Origin: an uncultured Collinsella sp.
GTDB taxonomy: Bacteria; Actinomycetota; Coriobacteriia; Coriobacteriales; Coriobacteriaceae
DNA length: 64,000 nt
Direction of reading: 5' to 3'
Assembly (NCBI GenBank): GCA_900541045.1
Contig: UQID01000010.1
Coordinates: forward strand, 1-64,000
Numbering within the stretch: position 1 is the first letter of the stretch; each line of letters starts with the position of its first letter. The position numbers and the translations under genes were made by a program. The notes under the pieces were generated by a model. The model saw only the letters and a list, made by a program, of their open reading frames with translations, was not told the origin of the DNA and made no database searches. This document shows, piece after piece, positions 47,612 through 56,359 of this stretch.

Positions 47612-48469
47612 ATGTCCGATAGCAGCAAGAGCGCACTCTCCCTTATTAGTATGCACAGGGGGTACAGCGAGTCCGAGCAACGCATTGTCGACTATATCCT
47701 AGAGCACCAGTCCGAGGCCCCGCGTCTGACAGCCGCCCAGCTTTCGCGCGCAGCCGCAACCTCCGAGGCCACCGTATCGCGCTTCTGCCGCAAACTAGGT
47801 TTTGGCAGCTTTCGCAGTTTTCAGTTTTCGCTGGCGCGCGATCTGGAAAGCCAGCGCAATGAAGGCCTCACCGACGAGGTCTCGCTCGACAATATGGAGC
47901 AGAGCCTCAAGAATATTCTCGCTGCCAAGGTCAGCGAACTCAATGCGACTATCGATGGCATTGATCACGACACGCTGACAGCCGTCGTGCACGCGTTTAA
48001 GAACGCAGGGGCTATCGAGTTTGCAGCCGTAGGCAACACCAACGCCGTCGCACTCGACGCGACGTTTAAGTTTTCGCAGCTGGGCCTTCGCTGTATGGCA
48101 AGCACCATCAGCGAGACCTCGATTGGTTTTGCGCTTACGCTGCGCCCCGGAGATGTCATCGTGCTGATCTCGAACTCCGGCAAGTCGCGTCGACTGAATC
48201 GCATGGCAAAAGCGGCTCGCGGCTGTGGCGCCACCGTTGTCGTCATCAGCAGCGACAGCAAGTCGCCGCTTGCTCGCCTGGCCGACTACACCTTTAATAC
48301 CGTGAACCACGAGGCACTGCTCACCACTGGTGACTTTGCGTTCTCCAAGATGAGCGCCACGATGATCATCGAGGTTATCTACAACTTCCTGCTGCCCGAA
48401 ATCGAGGACGCCCGAGAGCACATCAGCTTCTACGAGGAGCTCATCCAGCCGGATAAGGTCGTGGAGTAG
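47612..48469 (+). CDS. RpiR-family sugar-phosphate-responsive regulator
   Basis: 285 residues. The N-terminal ~80 form a helix-turn-helix (SESEQRIVDYILEH, TSEATVSRFCRKLGFGSFRSFQ). The C-terminal SIS domain (~110-250) binds a sugar phosphate, visible as EFAAVGNTNAVALDATFK and VIVLISNSGKSRRLNRMA. RpiR proteins control sugar-phosphate genes. Its divergent position to fruA makes the fructose PTS cluster the likely target. Start 47612 has AGGAG nine bases upstream; an open extension to 47531 lacks a site and covers the control region. The likely effector is fructose-1-P or a relative, by inference only. Confidence 0.9.
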   Translation: MSDSSKSALSLISMHRGYSESEQRIVDYILEHQSEAPRLTAAQLSRAAATSEATVSRFCRKLGFGSFRSFQFSLARDLESQRNEGLTDEVSLDNMEQSLKNILAAKVSELNATIDGIDHDTLTAVVHAFKNAGAIEFAAVGNTNAVALDATFKFSQLGLRCMASTISETSIGFALTLRPGDVIVLISNSGKSRRLNRMAKAARGCGATVVVISSDSKSPLARLADYTFNTVNHEALLTTGDFAFSKMSATMIIEVIYNFLLPEIEDAREHISFYEELIQPDKVVE

Positions 48470-48503
48470 ACTTTATAGGGAGTCGTTAGTTGCTTGTCGC
48501 ATG

Positions 48504-48653
48504 AAACTATGCCGATTTACTACGATGAAATCGCAATGTGTGACCACATCGTGTTTTAAAAGAAAACCGCAGGGGTTCTACCTGCGGTTTTCTTTTTACA
48601 ATTTTAGCTGTGCTCGAGCTACGCCGATTCATCGTAGTAAACCGGCATAGTTT
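48504..48653. repeat. Family 4 palindromic element, copy B, enclosing a terminator
   Basis: A 26-base arm (48504-48529) is inverted with one mismatch at 48628-48653; both contain the TTTACTACGA core. Inside lies a terminator hairpin. It fills the gap between the convergent RpiR and recN genes. The arm core and inner TCTACCTGCGGTTTT match the element at 15086-15217. Confidence 0.8.
48558..48596 (+). terminator. Bidirectional intrinsic terminator between RpiR gene and recN
   Basis: A 16-bp perfect stem (48558-48573 with 48581-48596), with T-rich flanks on either strand (TTTTCTTTTT). It can serve both convergent genes. Confidence 0.9.
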
Positions 48654-48731
48654 TTGACGGTCGGGCCAGACAAGCAAGTGGCGGTGCAACAATTGCTGAT
48701 ATTTTGTCCCCGCCAACACTGTCAGCTCGTT

Positions 48732-50360
48732 CTAACCTCGAGCCTCTTCCAACATCTGCTTGGCATGTGCCAGGCTTGCCTCAGATTGATCGCCACTCAG
48801 CATACGGGCGATCTCAGCGATGCGGGCGTCCCCGGTCACCTCATCCAGATGCGTCTGGGGAACGTCGCCGGGCTCTTTGCTCACCACGTAGTGTTTGTCG
48901 GCCATGACAGCGACCTGCGCCAGGTGGGTTACGACAATCACCTGATGCGTAGCGGCGAGATCTGCCAGCACGCTCGCGAGGGCACGTGCTGTAGAGCCGC
49001 CGACACCGGCATCGACCTCGTCGAACACCAGCGTATCCACGCCGTCCGCGTTACCGAGAACGACCTTGCTCGCCAGCATGACGCGGCTCAGCTCGCCGCC
49101 CGACGCAATGCGGCGCAGGGGGCGCGGCGTCAATCCGGCACCACTGCGATACAAAAGCTCATAGCTCGAAGGCCCCGCCAGCGTCCATTCGGCACGCGGA
49201 AGATCGCGCGACTCCCAAACGAGCTCGGCGTCGCCCATCTCCAGGCGCGCCATCTGACGGCCAACCTCGTGGCAAAAGCGAGGGGCTGCGGTATTCCGCA
49301 CGCGTTTAAGCGCCTTGGCAGCAGCAAAAAGCTCGCGTTCGGCACACCCGAGCGCCTCGCGAGCCTTCTTGATCCGCTCATCACCATCATCGACCAGCGA
49401 CAACAGCTCTTGTGAGCGGTCGCGCATGGCAAAGACATCGTCCATGGTGGGCCCCCACTGACGCAGTAGGGCCTTAAGATCGGAATAGCGCTCGCGCATA
49501 CGAGCCAGCTCGCGCGGATCGAAGGCGACCCCATCGCGATAGGTGCGCAGCTCGTTGGCACAATCCTCAAGCGAGATACAGGCATCCGAAAGCGCATCGG
49601 CGATATCACCCAGCTTGCGGTCGACGGCCGCCATGCGGGAAAGCTCCGCCACGGCACTGTTCACGGCATCGAGCGCTCCCCCTTCAGCTGCAAGCGATGC
49701 ATGGGCATCGTTGGCCGTGGCCACCAACACCTCAGCATGCTCGGAGCGCGGCAGCAGCTCCTCGAGCTCCTCATACTCACCCGGCTTGGGGTCGACATCG
49801 GCGATGCGCTCCAGGGCGAAGCGCGCCTCCTCAACGCGACTCCCCTGCGCACGCGAGGCCTCTTCGACGCGACGGACCTCCTTGGCAGCCGCACGCGATG
49901 CCTTAAAGCAAGCACGGTAGTGCTCGAGCGCCTCGAGTGCCGGGCGCCCTGCCCAGGCATCGACCATGGCAACATGATGCGCCGGGTCGAGCAGGCGCTG
50001 GTGCTCGTGCTGACCGCAAAGATCCATCATCACACCGACGCGCTCCGAAAGTTCGCGCACGCTGGCGATGCGGCCGTCAATTTTTACGCGGCTGCGGCCC
50101 TCGGCAGAAAGGCTGCGCCGCACGGTGACGCCCTCCGTGTCATGCGGGCCATCAAACAGGCGCGCCTCGACGCTGGCAAGTGCCTCGCCCTCGCGCACCG
50201 TCGACGAATCCGCGCGCTCGCCCAAAATGAGCTTGAGCGCCGAGAGCAACGCGGTCTTACCGGCGCCGGTTTCTCCGGTCAGAACCGTTAAGCCCGCGCT
50301 CGGAACCAACGTCGCCTCGCGAATGAGTGCAATGTTGGAAACCTGCAGCTCATCGATCAT
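48732..50360 (-). CDS. recN: DNA repair protein RecN
   Basis: 542 residues, SMC-like. IDELQVSNIALIREATLVPSAGLTVLTGETGAGKT has the Walker A motif near residue 30. A long central coiled coil (~150-380) is rich in Glu/Arg/Ala. The C-terminal head shows ASGGELSRVMLASKVVL (signature) and VFDEVDAGVGG (Walker B). RecN helps double-strand break repair by tethering DNA ends. It overlaps nadK by 11 bases and ends the efp-asp23-nusB-xseB-tlyA-nadK-recN run. The order xseB-tlyA-nadK-recN is a widely conserved one. Confidence 0.94.
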   Translation of the reverse strand: MIDELQVSNIALIREATLVPSAGLTVLTGETGAGKTALLSALKLILGERADSSTVREGEALASVEARLFDGPHDTEGVTVRRSLSAEGRSRVKIDGRIASVRELSERVGVMMDLCGQHEHQRLLDPAHHVAMVDAWAGRPALEALEHYRACFKASRAAAKEVRRVEEASRAQGSRVEEARFALERIADVDPKPGEYEELEELLPRSEHAEVLVATANDAHASLAAEGGALDAVNSAVAELSRMAAVDRKLGDIADALSDACISLEDCANELRTYRDGVAFDPRELARMRERYSDLKALLRQWGPTMDDVFAMRDRSQELLSLVDDGDERIKKAREALGCAERELFAAAKALKRVRNTAAPRFCHEVGRQMARLEMGDAELVWESRDLPRAEWTLAGPSSYELLYRSGAGLTPRPLRRIASGGELSRVMLASKVVLGNADGVDTLVFDEVDAGVGGSTARALASVLADLAATHQVIVVTHLAQVAVMADKHYVVSKEPGDVPQTHLDEVTGDARIAEIARMLSGDQSEASLAHAKQMLEEARG

Positions 50361-51210
50361 GGCGCACTCCGTAGAACACGCGGCTCACCGAGTTATAGAA
50401 GCTCTCGGGGCCGTAATCCAGCAGCAGCACATCGCCGGGACCACGGCGCACAGCCACGCTCTCGACCGTGCCATCGCAGGTAATAAACTGTCCATCGATG
50501 GCGATCGCCGGAACGCTCGGGCGATCATCGGACATAAAGATCTCCACGACATCGCTCGGCGAGGTCAAAAAAGCGCGAGCCTGAATGGTATGCGGGGCGA
50601 TGGGCACACAGACCATGCCCGTGTAATCGGGGCTGACGATGGGGCCGCCGGCGGAAAGCGCATAGCCGGTGGAGCCAGTCGCCGTCGAAACGACCACGCC
50701 GTCACCGCGCAGGCGGTCGATATGATGGCCGGACACCGTGATGTCAAATTCGACCATATCGGACAGGGGCCCGCGCGTAAGCGCCATATCGTTGAGGGCA
50801 AACGTGCGCACAACATCCTTCGTGCCGTCTTCGCGAACCGAAACAATATCGGCGGCGATGGTGGCACGGCGGCTCACATGGAGCTCGCCGGACAGGGCAT
50901 CGCTCACGACCTGCAAAATGTCGCGCTCCTCGGGGCTCGCGGCCGTCAAAAAACCCAAATGACCATAGGAAAGACCCAAAATGGGAATCTCACGGTAGTT
51001 GAGAATGCGGGCGGCACGCAGCAGCGTGCCGTCGCCGCCGAGCGTAATAACCAAGTCGGCATCGTCAACATCGGGCGCGCTCTGGATCTTGGAGCGCTGA
51101 TCGGCAGCCCATGCGACCTCGTAGCCCTGGCGCGAAAGCCAAAGCTCGAGCATCAGGCCGCTCTCGACCGCCTCTTGCTTGTAGTAATTGGGAACCAGAA
51201 AGACCTTCAT
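50350..51210 (-). CDS. nadK: NAD kinase
   Basis: 286 residues. LVITLGGDGTLLRAAR holds the GGDGT motif near residue 58. GLSYGHLGFL, the NDMALTRG segment and GDGVVVSTATGSTGYALSAGGPI are diagnostic of the family. It phosphorylates NAD to NADP in the cytosol. It overlaps tlyA by four bases (ATGA) and recN by 11, so it lies within a tightly packed operon. Length and motifs are ordinary. Confidence 0.95.
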   Translation of the reverse strand: MKVFLVPNYYKQEAVESGLMLELWLSRQGYEVAWAADQRSKIQSAPDVDDADLVITLGGDGTLLRAARILNYREIPILGLSYGHLGFLTAASPEERDILQVVSDALSGELHVSRRATIAADIVSVREDGTKDVVRTFALNDMALTRGPLSDMVEFDITVSGHHIDRLRGDGVVVSTATGSTGYALSAGGPIVSPDYTGMVCVPIAPHTIQARAFLTSPSDVVEIFMSDDRPSVPAIAIDGQFITCDGTVESVAVRRGPGDVLLLDYGPESFYNSVSRVFYGVRHDR

Positions 51211-52019
51211 AGCGTTGCAGCTTTCTCGCTCAAAACCGATACCTGGGATTGCAACTCAGCCTCGGCGCGCTCGCCGGGCGCAAACCTCGTGCCGTACAAG
51301 AAAAACTCAACGTTGCCCTTGGCGCCGTGGATGGGCGACACGCACACGTCGAGCGGGAACAGGCCCTTGGCGGCAAAAAGCTCGATCGCCGCCGTGAGCG
51401 TATCGCGACGGACGGCGGGGTCGGTCACGATACCGCCCTCGCCCACCAGCGCAGCCGGCGCCTCAAACTGGGGTTTTACGAGCGTGCAAAACGAACCCGA
51501 AGGCTTCAGGCACGCCAGCACGGCGTCGATGATATTCGCGATACTCGTAAACGACACGTCGCAGACAGCCAAGTCGATAGAGCCGCCATAGCCGAGCTCG
51601 GGCAGCTGCGTCACGTTGGTGCGCTCGTGGAGCGTCACGCGCTCGTCTTGGCGAAGCGACCAATCAAACTGAGCGCGACCCACATCGACCGAAACGACTG
51701 TGGCGGCGCCGCGCTTGAGCAGGCAATCGGTAAAGCCGCCCGTGGAGCATCCCACATCGAGGCAGGCAAGGCCCGTGGGATCGATACAAAACGCATCGAG
51801 CGCGCCCTCGAGCTTGAGCCCGCCGCGCCCAACGTAGGGAATACGACCCTTCACGTGCAACGGCAGGCCCGGCGTCACCTTAAGGCCCGGTGAGGTCAAA
51901 CGCTCGCCGCCACTCGAGACCAAGCCGGCCATAAGAGTGCGAAGGGCATCCGCGCGATCGGCGCAGATGCCCTGTGAAATCAGTTCGTCATCGAGACGCA
52001 CACGTTTCATGAATGCCAT
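51207..52019 (-). CDS. tlyA: TlyA-family rRNA 2'-O-methyltransferase
   Basis: 270 residues. An S4 RNA-binding domain lies at the N-terminus (RVRLDDELISQGICADRADALRTLMAG). A Rossmann methyltransferase follows, with YVGRGGLKLEGAL, CLDVGCSTGGFTDCLL and DLAVCDVSFTSI, and a catalytic Lys in VKPQFEA. Mycobacterial TlyA methylates 16S and 23S rRNA and sets capreomycin sensitivity; the same role is likely here. The ATG at 52019 overlaps the xseB stop (TGATG), indicating coupling; ATG 52010 is an alternative. It was once named hemolysin A, a misleading label. Confidence 0.9.
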   Translation of the reverse strand: MAFMKRVRLDDELISQGICADRADALRTLMAGLVSSGGERLTSPGLKVTPGLPLHVKGRIPYVGRGGLKLEGALDAFCIDPTGLACLDVGCSTGGFTDCLLKRGAATVVSVDVGRAQFDWSLRQDERVTLHERTNVTQLPELGYGGSIDLAVCDVSFTSIANIIDAVLACLKPSGSFCTLVKPQFEAPAALVGEGGIVTDPAVRRDTLTAAIELFAAKGLFPLDVCVSPIHGAKGNVEFFLYGTRFAPGERAEAELQSQVSVLSEKAATL

Positions 52020-52285
52020 CAACCATTCGTATCCGGAGACGCGGCCTGGCTATCCTGGGATTCGTTTGCCGCATCCTCATCGTATTCCTGCTCGAGCTTA
52101 TCGGCCTCACGAGGCGTCAACTCAAACTTATCGACCATATCGACCGCACGGGAGCCCAGCTCGATCGCCTCGTCAAACAGATCGAGCGAACGCTCCAGGG
52201 ACGTATCCTTGGAGCGAACGGTCGCGATAATCTGGTCCAAGCGGTCCGAGATCTCGTCGAAGTTGCGGACGGAACCCTCTGGCAT
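52019..52285 (-). CDS. xseB: Exodeoxyribonuclease VII small subunit
   Basis: 88 residues with the family's helical core: FDEISDRLDQIIATVRSKDTSLERSLDLFDEAIELG. A hydrophilic acidic tail follows. It coats the large subunit XseA to make exonuclease VII, which degrades single-stranded DNA. The usual partner xseA is not next to it; the neighbour upstream is nusB. It has short spacing from nusB (3 bases) and overlaps tlyA. Confidence 0.85.
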   Translation of the reverse strand: MPEGSVRNFDEISDRLDQIIATVRSKDTSLERSLDLFDEAIELGSRAVDMVDKFELTPREADKLEQEYDEDAANESQDSQAASPDTNG

Positions 52286-52287
52286 GG

Positions 52288-52872
52288 CTACTCCTCGACG
52301 GTACCGGTCTCGGCCTCGGCGACCTCGGCGCCCTCATCGAGAACGCCGGCCGCAGCCTGAGCAGCGGCAACCTTGGCGGCAGCCTCGGCGGCCTGGGCCT
52401 CCTCGCGGGCACGGTCCTCGGCCAGTAGCTCCTGATAGAGGTCCTCGCCCGGCAGCTCCTCGCTACGAGCGATCTTGCCCAGCACGCCGTTGACAAACGA
52501 CGCGGACTGGTCGGTGCCATAGGCCTTGGCAAGCTCGACCGCCTCGTTGATCACGATGGCGTCCGAGACCTCCTCGTCGGTGAGGAAGCGCATCTCATAG
52601 ACGGCGATACGCAGCAGATTGCGGTCGGCACCGGGCATACGCATAAGATCCCAGTTCTTGGCGACGGAGCGCAGGGCGCAGTCGATGCGGTCGATGTGCT
52701 CGTAGGCACCGCGGCACAGCTCCAGCGCGTAGGGATCGAGGGGACCCTTCGAGATCAGGAAATCGCCCTCGAGGACGCGCTCGAGCGGGCTGTCCGTGGC
52801 CTCGGCCTGGAACAGCAGCTGCAGCGCCTGACTGCGGGCAAGCGTACGCCCGCGATAAACCTTAAGGCTCAA
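52288..52872 (-). CDS. nusB: Transcription antitermination factor NusB
   Basis: 194 residues. The NusB fold is seen in RGRTLARSQALQLLFQAEAT, MRMPGADRNLLRIAVYEMRFL and AIVINEAVELAKAYGTDQSASFVNGVLGKIAR. The protein joins NusA/NusE at boxA of rRNA operons. It is about 50 residues longer than the typical factor because of an Ala/Glu-rich tail (~145-194). It follows the Asp23-like gene by three bases, within the efp-recN run. Confidence 0.93.
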   Translation of the reverse strand: MSLKVYRGRTLARSQALQLLFQAEATDSPLERVLEGDFLISKGPLDPYALELCRGAYEHIDRIDCALRSVAKNWDLMRMPGADRNLLRIAVYEMRFLTDEEVSDAIVINEAVELAKAYGTDQSASFVNGVLGKIARSEELPGEDLYQELLAEDRAREEAQAAEAAAKVAAAQAAAGVLDEGAEVAEAETGTVEE

Positions 52873-52875
52873 AGG

Positions 52876-53238
52876 TTACTCCTTGGGGAAAACGAGGCCG
52901 TCGATGCAAACGTCAACGCGCTCGACCTCGACGCCCACCTGGGCGTCGATGGCGGCAACCACGGCGGCGCGAACGGCCTCGGCGAGTTTCTTGAACGGAT
53001 AGCCAAAGAACACCACGACGCGCACGGTAAGCGCGAGCTTGTCGCCGATGACCTCGGCCTCGACCGCCGGCTCAGAAGCCGGGGCCTTGGACGAAAGCAT
53101 CATGGAGACAAGGTTGGTGGCAAGGTCCTTGACGCCCACGGAGGCGATGCCCTCGACATCCGTAACGGCGCGCGAGACGATGGCGGTCAGAACATCGGGC
53201 GAAATGCCGATGCCGTCAATCTTGATTTCCTGGGGCAT
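52876..53238 (-). CDS. Asp23/Gls24-family protein
   Basis: 120 residues matching the Asp23/YloU/Gls24 family. The core ISPDVLTAIVSRAVTDVEGIASVG is followed by LALTVRVVVFFGYPFKKLAEAVR and VERVDVCIDGLVF. Gram-positive members are linked to envelope stress and are often found next to nusB, as here. The molecular function is not settled. It has an AGGAG site before the ATG. It lies between efp and nusB, each within 25 bases. Confidence 0.85.
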   Translation of the reverse strand: MPQEIKIDGIGISPDVLTAIVSRAVTDVEGIASVGVKDLATNLVSMMLSSKAPASEPAVEAEVIGDKLALTVRVVVFFGYPFKKLAEAVRAAVVAAIDAQVGVEVERVDVCIDGLVFPKE

Positions 53239-53262
53239 GAGTCCTCCTAGAAGAGTTGGTTG

Positions 53263-53826
53263 CTAGACGCGGGAGACGAACTTGCCGTCGCGGGTGTCAA
53301 CCTTAATGACCTCGCCCTCGTTGAGGTACATGGGGACCTGGATGACAGCGCCGGTGTCGATGGTGGCCGGCTTGGTGGAACCCTGGACGGTATCGCCCTT
53401 GAAGCCCGGGTCGGTCTGGACGATGGTGGTCTCGATGAACATCGGCGGGGTCACGCCCATGAGCTCGTCGTCGGCGAAGAGCAGCTGGCAGGTGTCATTC
53501 TCGCGCAGCCACTTGGCGTTCTCGCCCACCATATCCTCGGGAACGGGAACCTGCTCGTAGGACTCGTTATCCATGAAGATGTAGTCGGCGCCGTCGTTGT
53601 AGAGGTACTGGAACTCACGGGTGGTGAGCATGACGCTCTCGAACTTGGTGCCGGCGTTGCAGGTGTTCTCGACGACGCGGCCGCTCTTGATGTCGCGGGT
53701 CTTGTAGCGCACGAAAGCGCCGCCCTTGCCCGGCTTGACGTGCTGGAACTCGACGATGGTGTAGACCTTGTCCTTAATGCGGAGACCGAGGCCGTTCTTG
53801 AAGTCGGCGGTAGAGATAGTAGGCAT
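53263..53826 (-). CDS. efp: Elongation factor P
   Basis: 187 residues, three OB-like domains. The tip loop reads HVKPGKGGAFVRYK with Lys34 at the usual modified position. TFEYLYNDG-type text is present as REFQYLYNDGADYIFMD, and the C-terminus ends VIKVDTRDGKFVSRV. It relieves ribosome stalling at polyproline. It follows pepQ on the same strand, an order common in many bacteria, but a terminator stands between them. No gene for a known Lys34-modifying enzyme is seen in this window. Confidence 0.95.
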   Translation of the reverse strand: MPTISTADFKNGLGLRIKDKVYTIVEFQHVKPGKGGAFVRYKTRDIKSGRVVENTCNAGTKFESVMLTTREFQYLYNDGADYIFMDNESYEQVPVPEDMVGENAKWLRENDTCQLLFADDELMGVTPPMFIETTIVQTDPGFKGDTVQGSTKPATIDTGAVIQVPMYLNEGEVIKVDTRDGKFVSRV

Positions 53827-53924
53827 AGCGACCTTTCTTGTTATTGGCTAGACGCACAAACGTCCAAATTACATACGAGCGAAATTATACACTTGCAGAC
53901 GGCGGCTGCGGCGAGCGCATAAAA

Positions 53925-53963
53925 AGAGAACGCGGGACGCCCGAATCGATCCGGACGCCCCGC
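53925..53963 (-). terminator. Intrinsic terminator after pepQ
   Basis: A 12-bp stem on the minus strand (53932-53943 with 53952-53963) that is complete only with G-U pairs in that orientation, followed by TTCTCTTTTT. It splits the pepQ and efp transcription units. Confidence 0.75.
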
Positions 53964-53986
53964 CTCCAAAAACCCAAATGGATGGT

Positions 53987-55117
53987 TTAGCAATCGATAA
54001 TATGCAGGTCGTGCGGGGTCTTGGTGAAGGGCTCATAGCCGTTCTCGGTGACGACGCCGTAGTCCTCCAGGCGCACGCCGCCCACGCCGGGCAGGTACAC
54101 GCCGGGCTCCATGGTGATAACCGAGCCGACCTCGATGATATTCTTGCTACGGTTGAAGTTAGGCAGCTCGTGGATGTCGATGCCCACGCCGTGGCCCAGA
54201 CCATGGTTGTAGTAATCGCCATAGCCGGCATCGCCGATAATCTTCTTGGAAAGCTTGAAAATGTCGTTGCCCTCGACGCCCGGATGGATAGCGGCGACGC
54301 ACTCCTCATGGGTGCGGCGCACGAGCGCGTACAGGTCGAGCTGCTCCTGGGTGGGCTCGCCCATCACGACGGTGCGCGTCATGTCGGAGCGGTAGTCGCA
54401 GTAGCCCGCACCGTAATCCATGAGGACAAAGTCGCCCTTCTCGATCACGCGGTCGCTCGGGACGGCATGCGGATTGGCGGTGTTGGGACCGCTCGCGACG
54501 ATGGAGCCAAAGGCCAGGCTGTCGGCGCCGTTGGCGAACATAAAGTTCTCGAGCTCGTTGCGGACCTGCTTCTCGGTCATGCCGGGCTTAATAAAGCCGA
54601 GCATGTGCTGGAAGGCGGCATCGGTAATCGACTGCGCGTGGCGCATGAGCTCGATCTCCTCTGCATCCTTGATGGCACGCATCTTGCGGATGTCGTCATG
54701 CATCAGCGGCAGCATGCAGGCAACGGAGCGGTCCTCCAGACCACGCTGAATACCCTGGTAGAAGTTAATCTGCATGTCATCCTCGACGGCGCAGACGCGG
54801 CATTTGTTGGCCGCAATCTTGCCGGCGACCCAGCCGGGGATGGTGCCCTCGTCCATGTCGTAGACCCAGGGGCTGCCGGCGGGCGTGTTCTCCTCAAAAC
54901 TGTTGAGATAGCGCGAGTCGGTGTGGAACAGGCACTGATCGGCCGTAATAAACGCGGCGTGAGGGAACTCGAAGGTGTAATCGAAGACGCCCTTCACGCC
55001 CGTGAGCCAACGGAGATTGGCCTCGTCGCGCACGACGATGGCGTCGTAGCCGCGCTCGGCCATCAGGGCACGGACGCGCTCGATACGACCGGCAGGACCG
55101 GCAGCAAACTCAGACAT
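53987..55117 (-). CDS. pepQ: Xaa-Pro aminopeptidase/dipeptidase (M24B)
   Basis: 376 residues of the pita-bread fold. An N-terminal creatinase-like domain (~1-130) precedes the catalytic half. Metal ligands are visible in LMDYGAGYCDYRSDMTRT (two Asp), NHGLGHGVGIDIHE (His), ITMEPGVY (Glu) and VRLEDYGVV (Glu). It releases N-terminal residues before proline or splits X-Pro dipeptides in the cytosol. AAAGGAATC precedes ATG 55117; a longer frame to 55243 is not supported. It stands at the end of the aroK/aroB-like run. Confidence 0.92.
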   Translation of the reverse strand: MSEFAAGPAGRIERVRALMAERGYDAIVVRDEANLRWLTGVKGVFDYTFEFPHAAFITADQCLFHTDSRYLNSFEENTPAGSPWVYDMDEGTIPGWVAGKIAANKCRVCAVEDDMQINFYQGIQRGLEDRSVACMLPLMHDDIRKMRAIKDAEEIELMRHAQSITDAAFQHMLGFIKPGMTEKQVRNELENFMFANGADSLAFGSIVASGPNTANPHAVPSDRVIEKGDFVLMDYGAGYCDYRSDMTRTVVMGEPTQEQLDLYALVRRTHEECVAAIHPGVEGNDIFKLSKKIIGDAGYGDYYNHGLGHGVGIDIHELPNFNRSKNIIEVGSVITMEPGVYLPGVGGVRLEDYGVVTENGYEPFTKTPHDLHIIDC

Positions 55118-55249
55118 GCAGATTCCTTTCTTGTTGTCCTCATAAAAGTGGGACGGGTCCCGATCGAAAGACGGATTCGCACGCGATCCGCAACCGATTG
55201 AAAACCCGCACCTCAACATGATACGAAAGACGATGGATGTCAATAAAAC

Positions 55250-56359
55250 TTAGAGAAGTTCTTTGCGAGAAGCCAAGTAGGCGTGAGCATGGCGCTCAAG
55301 AACCTCGTCCTCAACGCTCGTTAGACGAATGGCGCCAAGTGCCGCGGGCAGCGGCAACATGCTGCGGTTCGAGCGGGCGAACTGCTGCTTGCGGAACTCC
55401 TCGATATATGCGGCAGGCTCCAGATCGAAGGCAAGCTCCTCGATACCAAAGTCCTCCAGGCAGTCATCAACCTCAAACACGTAGTCGATATCGAAGTCGC
55501 AGGCATCATGTGCTAGGCGCGCCTCAAAGCGCATACCTTCGGACAACAGCTGGTAGGCAGGGACCTGCGAAGCGGCATCGCCCAAGCAGGCGCGCAGGGT
55601 ACGCTCCCCCGTCTTGCCAAAATCGAGCGCATGGCGGGCGCTCGGGTTCGTGGCCATCAGTACGTCCTTGCGGGCAGTCTGAGACCACTGAACGGCATTG
55701 ACGAGCGCGACTTCCTCGCCAGCGAGAATCTCGGGGATGGTCTCGGTAAACTGATTCCAACGGGACTTGCTGCTCGAAAGCATGGTGCCAACAAGTACCG
55801 CATAACCGAGCTTGAGGTCCTCGGGGTCCGCTTCGCGAACAAGTTCGAGGTCACACACGACCAAGCCCGGCTCGGGACGGAACGCGATAGCGGGAAGCGC
55901 ATTCGCCGACGAGGCGACGAGTGGCTTCATAGTCGTCGCGACCGTGAGCATGGCGTCGAACGTCGTCGGCAGCAAGGCGCACTCGGTGCGACCGCACCAC
56001 TGATTGGCACACCAGCAAACGACCGAGCAGGTCGCCGTGTCGCCGACAGCGACAACGAGATCGTCGCAGGTAATGCCGTTAGCCGACAGGGCGCCAAAAA
56101 CGGTATCGGCATCGGCCAGCGTAGCACCGGCAGGCGAAACCTCGAGGACAAGCGGCGACACGGCAAAACCGGCGTCGACCAGCGCATGCTCGACAACCTC
56201 GCCAAAACGCTCGGATGTGGCGCTGTTCCAAACCACCATCGCCCGCTTGGGTTTGCCCACAGCCGAGGCAAACATGCGCGACAGCTCCTCGAACGCGCCC
56301 AATCCGACGCGGACATCGACACTGCGGTTTTGGAAATTGATAAGTTGACGGCGAATCAT
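55250..56359 (-). CDS. Degenerate 3-dehydroquinate synthase homolog, probably not catalytic
   Basis: 369 residues, full AroB length and located beside aroK where aroB is expected. The scaffold is recognisable: LVVAVGD, LPTTFDAMLTVATTMKP, AFRPEPGLVVCDLE and EGMRFEARLA. The catalytic features are not. The Gly-rich GGGVVGDLAGF is replaced by VGDTATCSVVCWC. The NxGHTFGHAIE metal motif reads DFGKTGERTLRA. HGEAVA lacks its His, and the AE before the Lys helix is YAVLVG. All three zinc ligands known from fungal AroB appear to be lost. It overlaps aroK by ATGA, so it is translated with it and is not an evident pseudogene. The present function is unknown. Confidence 0.75.
   Translation of the reverse strand: MIRRQLINFQNRSVDVRVGLGAFEELSRMFASAVGKPKRAMVVWNSATSERFGEVVEHALVDAGFAVSPLVLEVSPAGATLADADTVFGALSANGITCDDLVVAVGDTATCSVVCWCANQWCGRTECALLPTTFDAMLTVATTMKPLVASSANALPAIAFRPEPGLVVCDLELVREADPEDLKLGYAVLVGTMLSSSKSRWNQFTETIPEILAGEEVALVNAVQWSQTARKDVLMATNPSARHALDFGKTGERTLRACLGDAASQVPAYQLLSEGMRFEARLAHDACDFDIDYVFEVDDCLEDFGIEELAFDLEPAAYIEEFRKQQFARSNRSMLPLPAALGAIRLTSVEDEVLERHAHAYLASRKELL

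Noticed and set aside
52019..52285. xseB without xseA as a sign of a broken exonuclease VII
   Set aside because: The two subunit genes are often unlinked and the rest of the genome is not visible, so no conclusion is possible.
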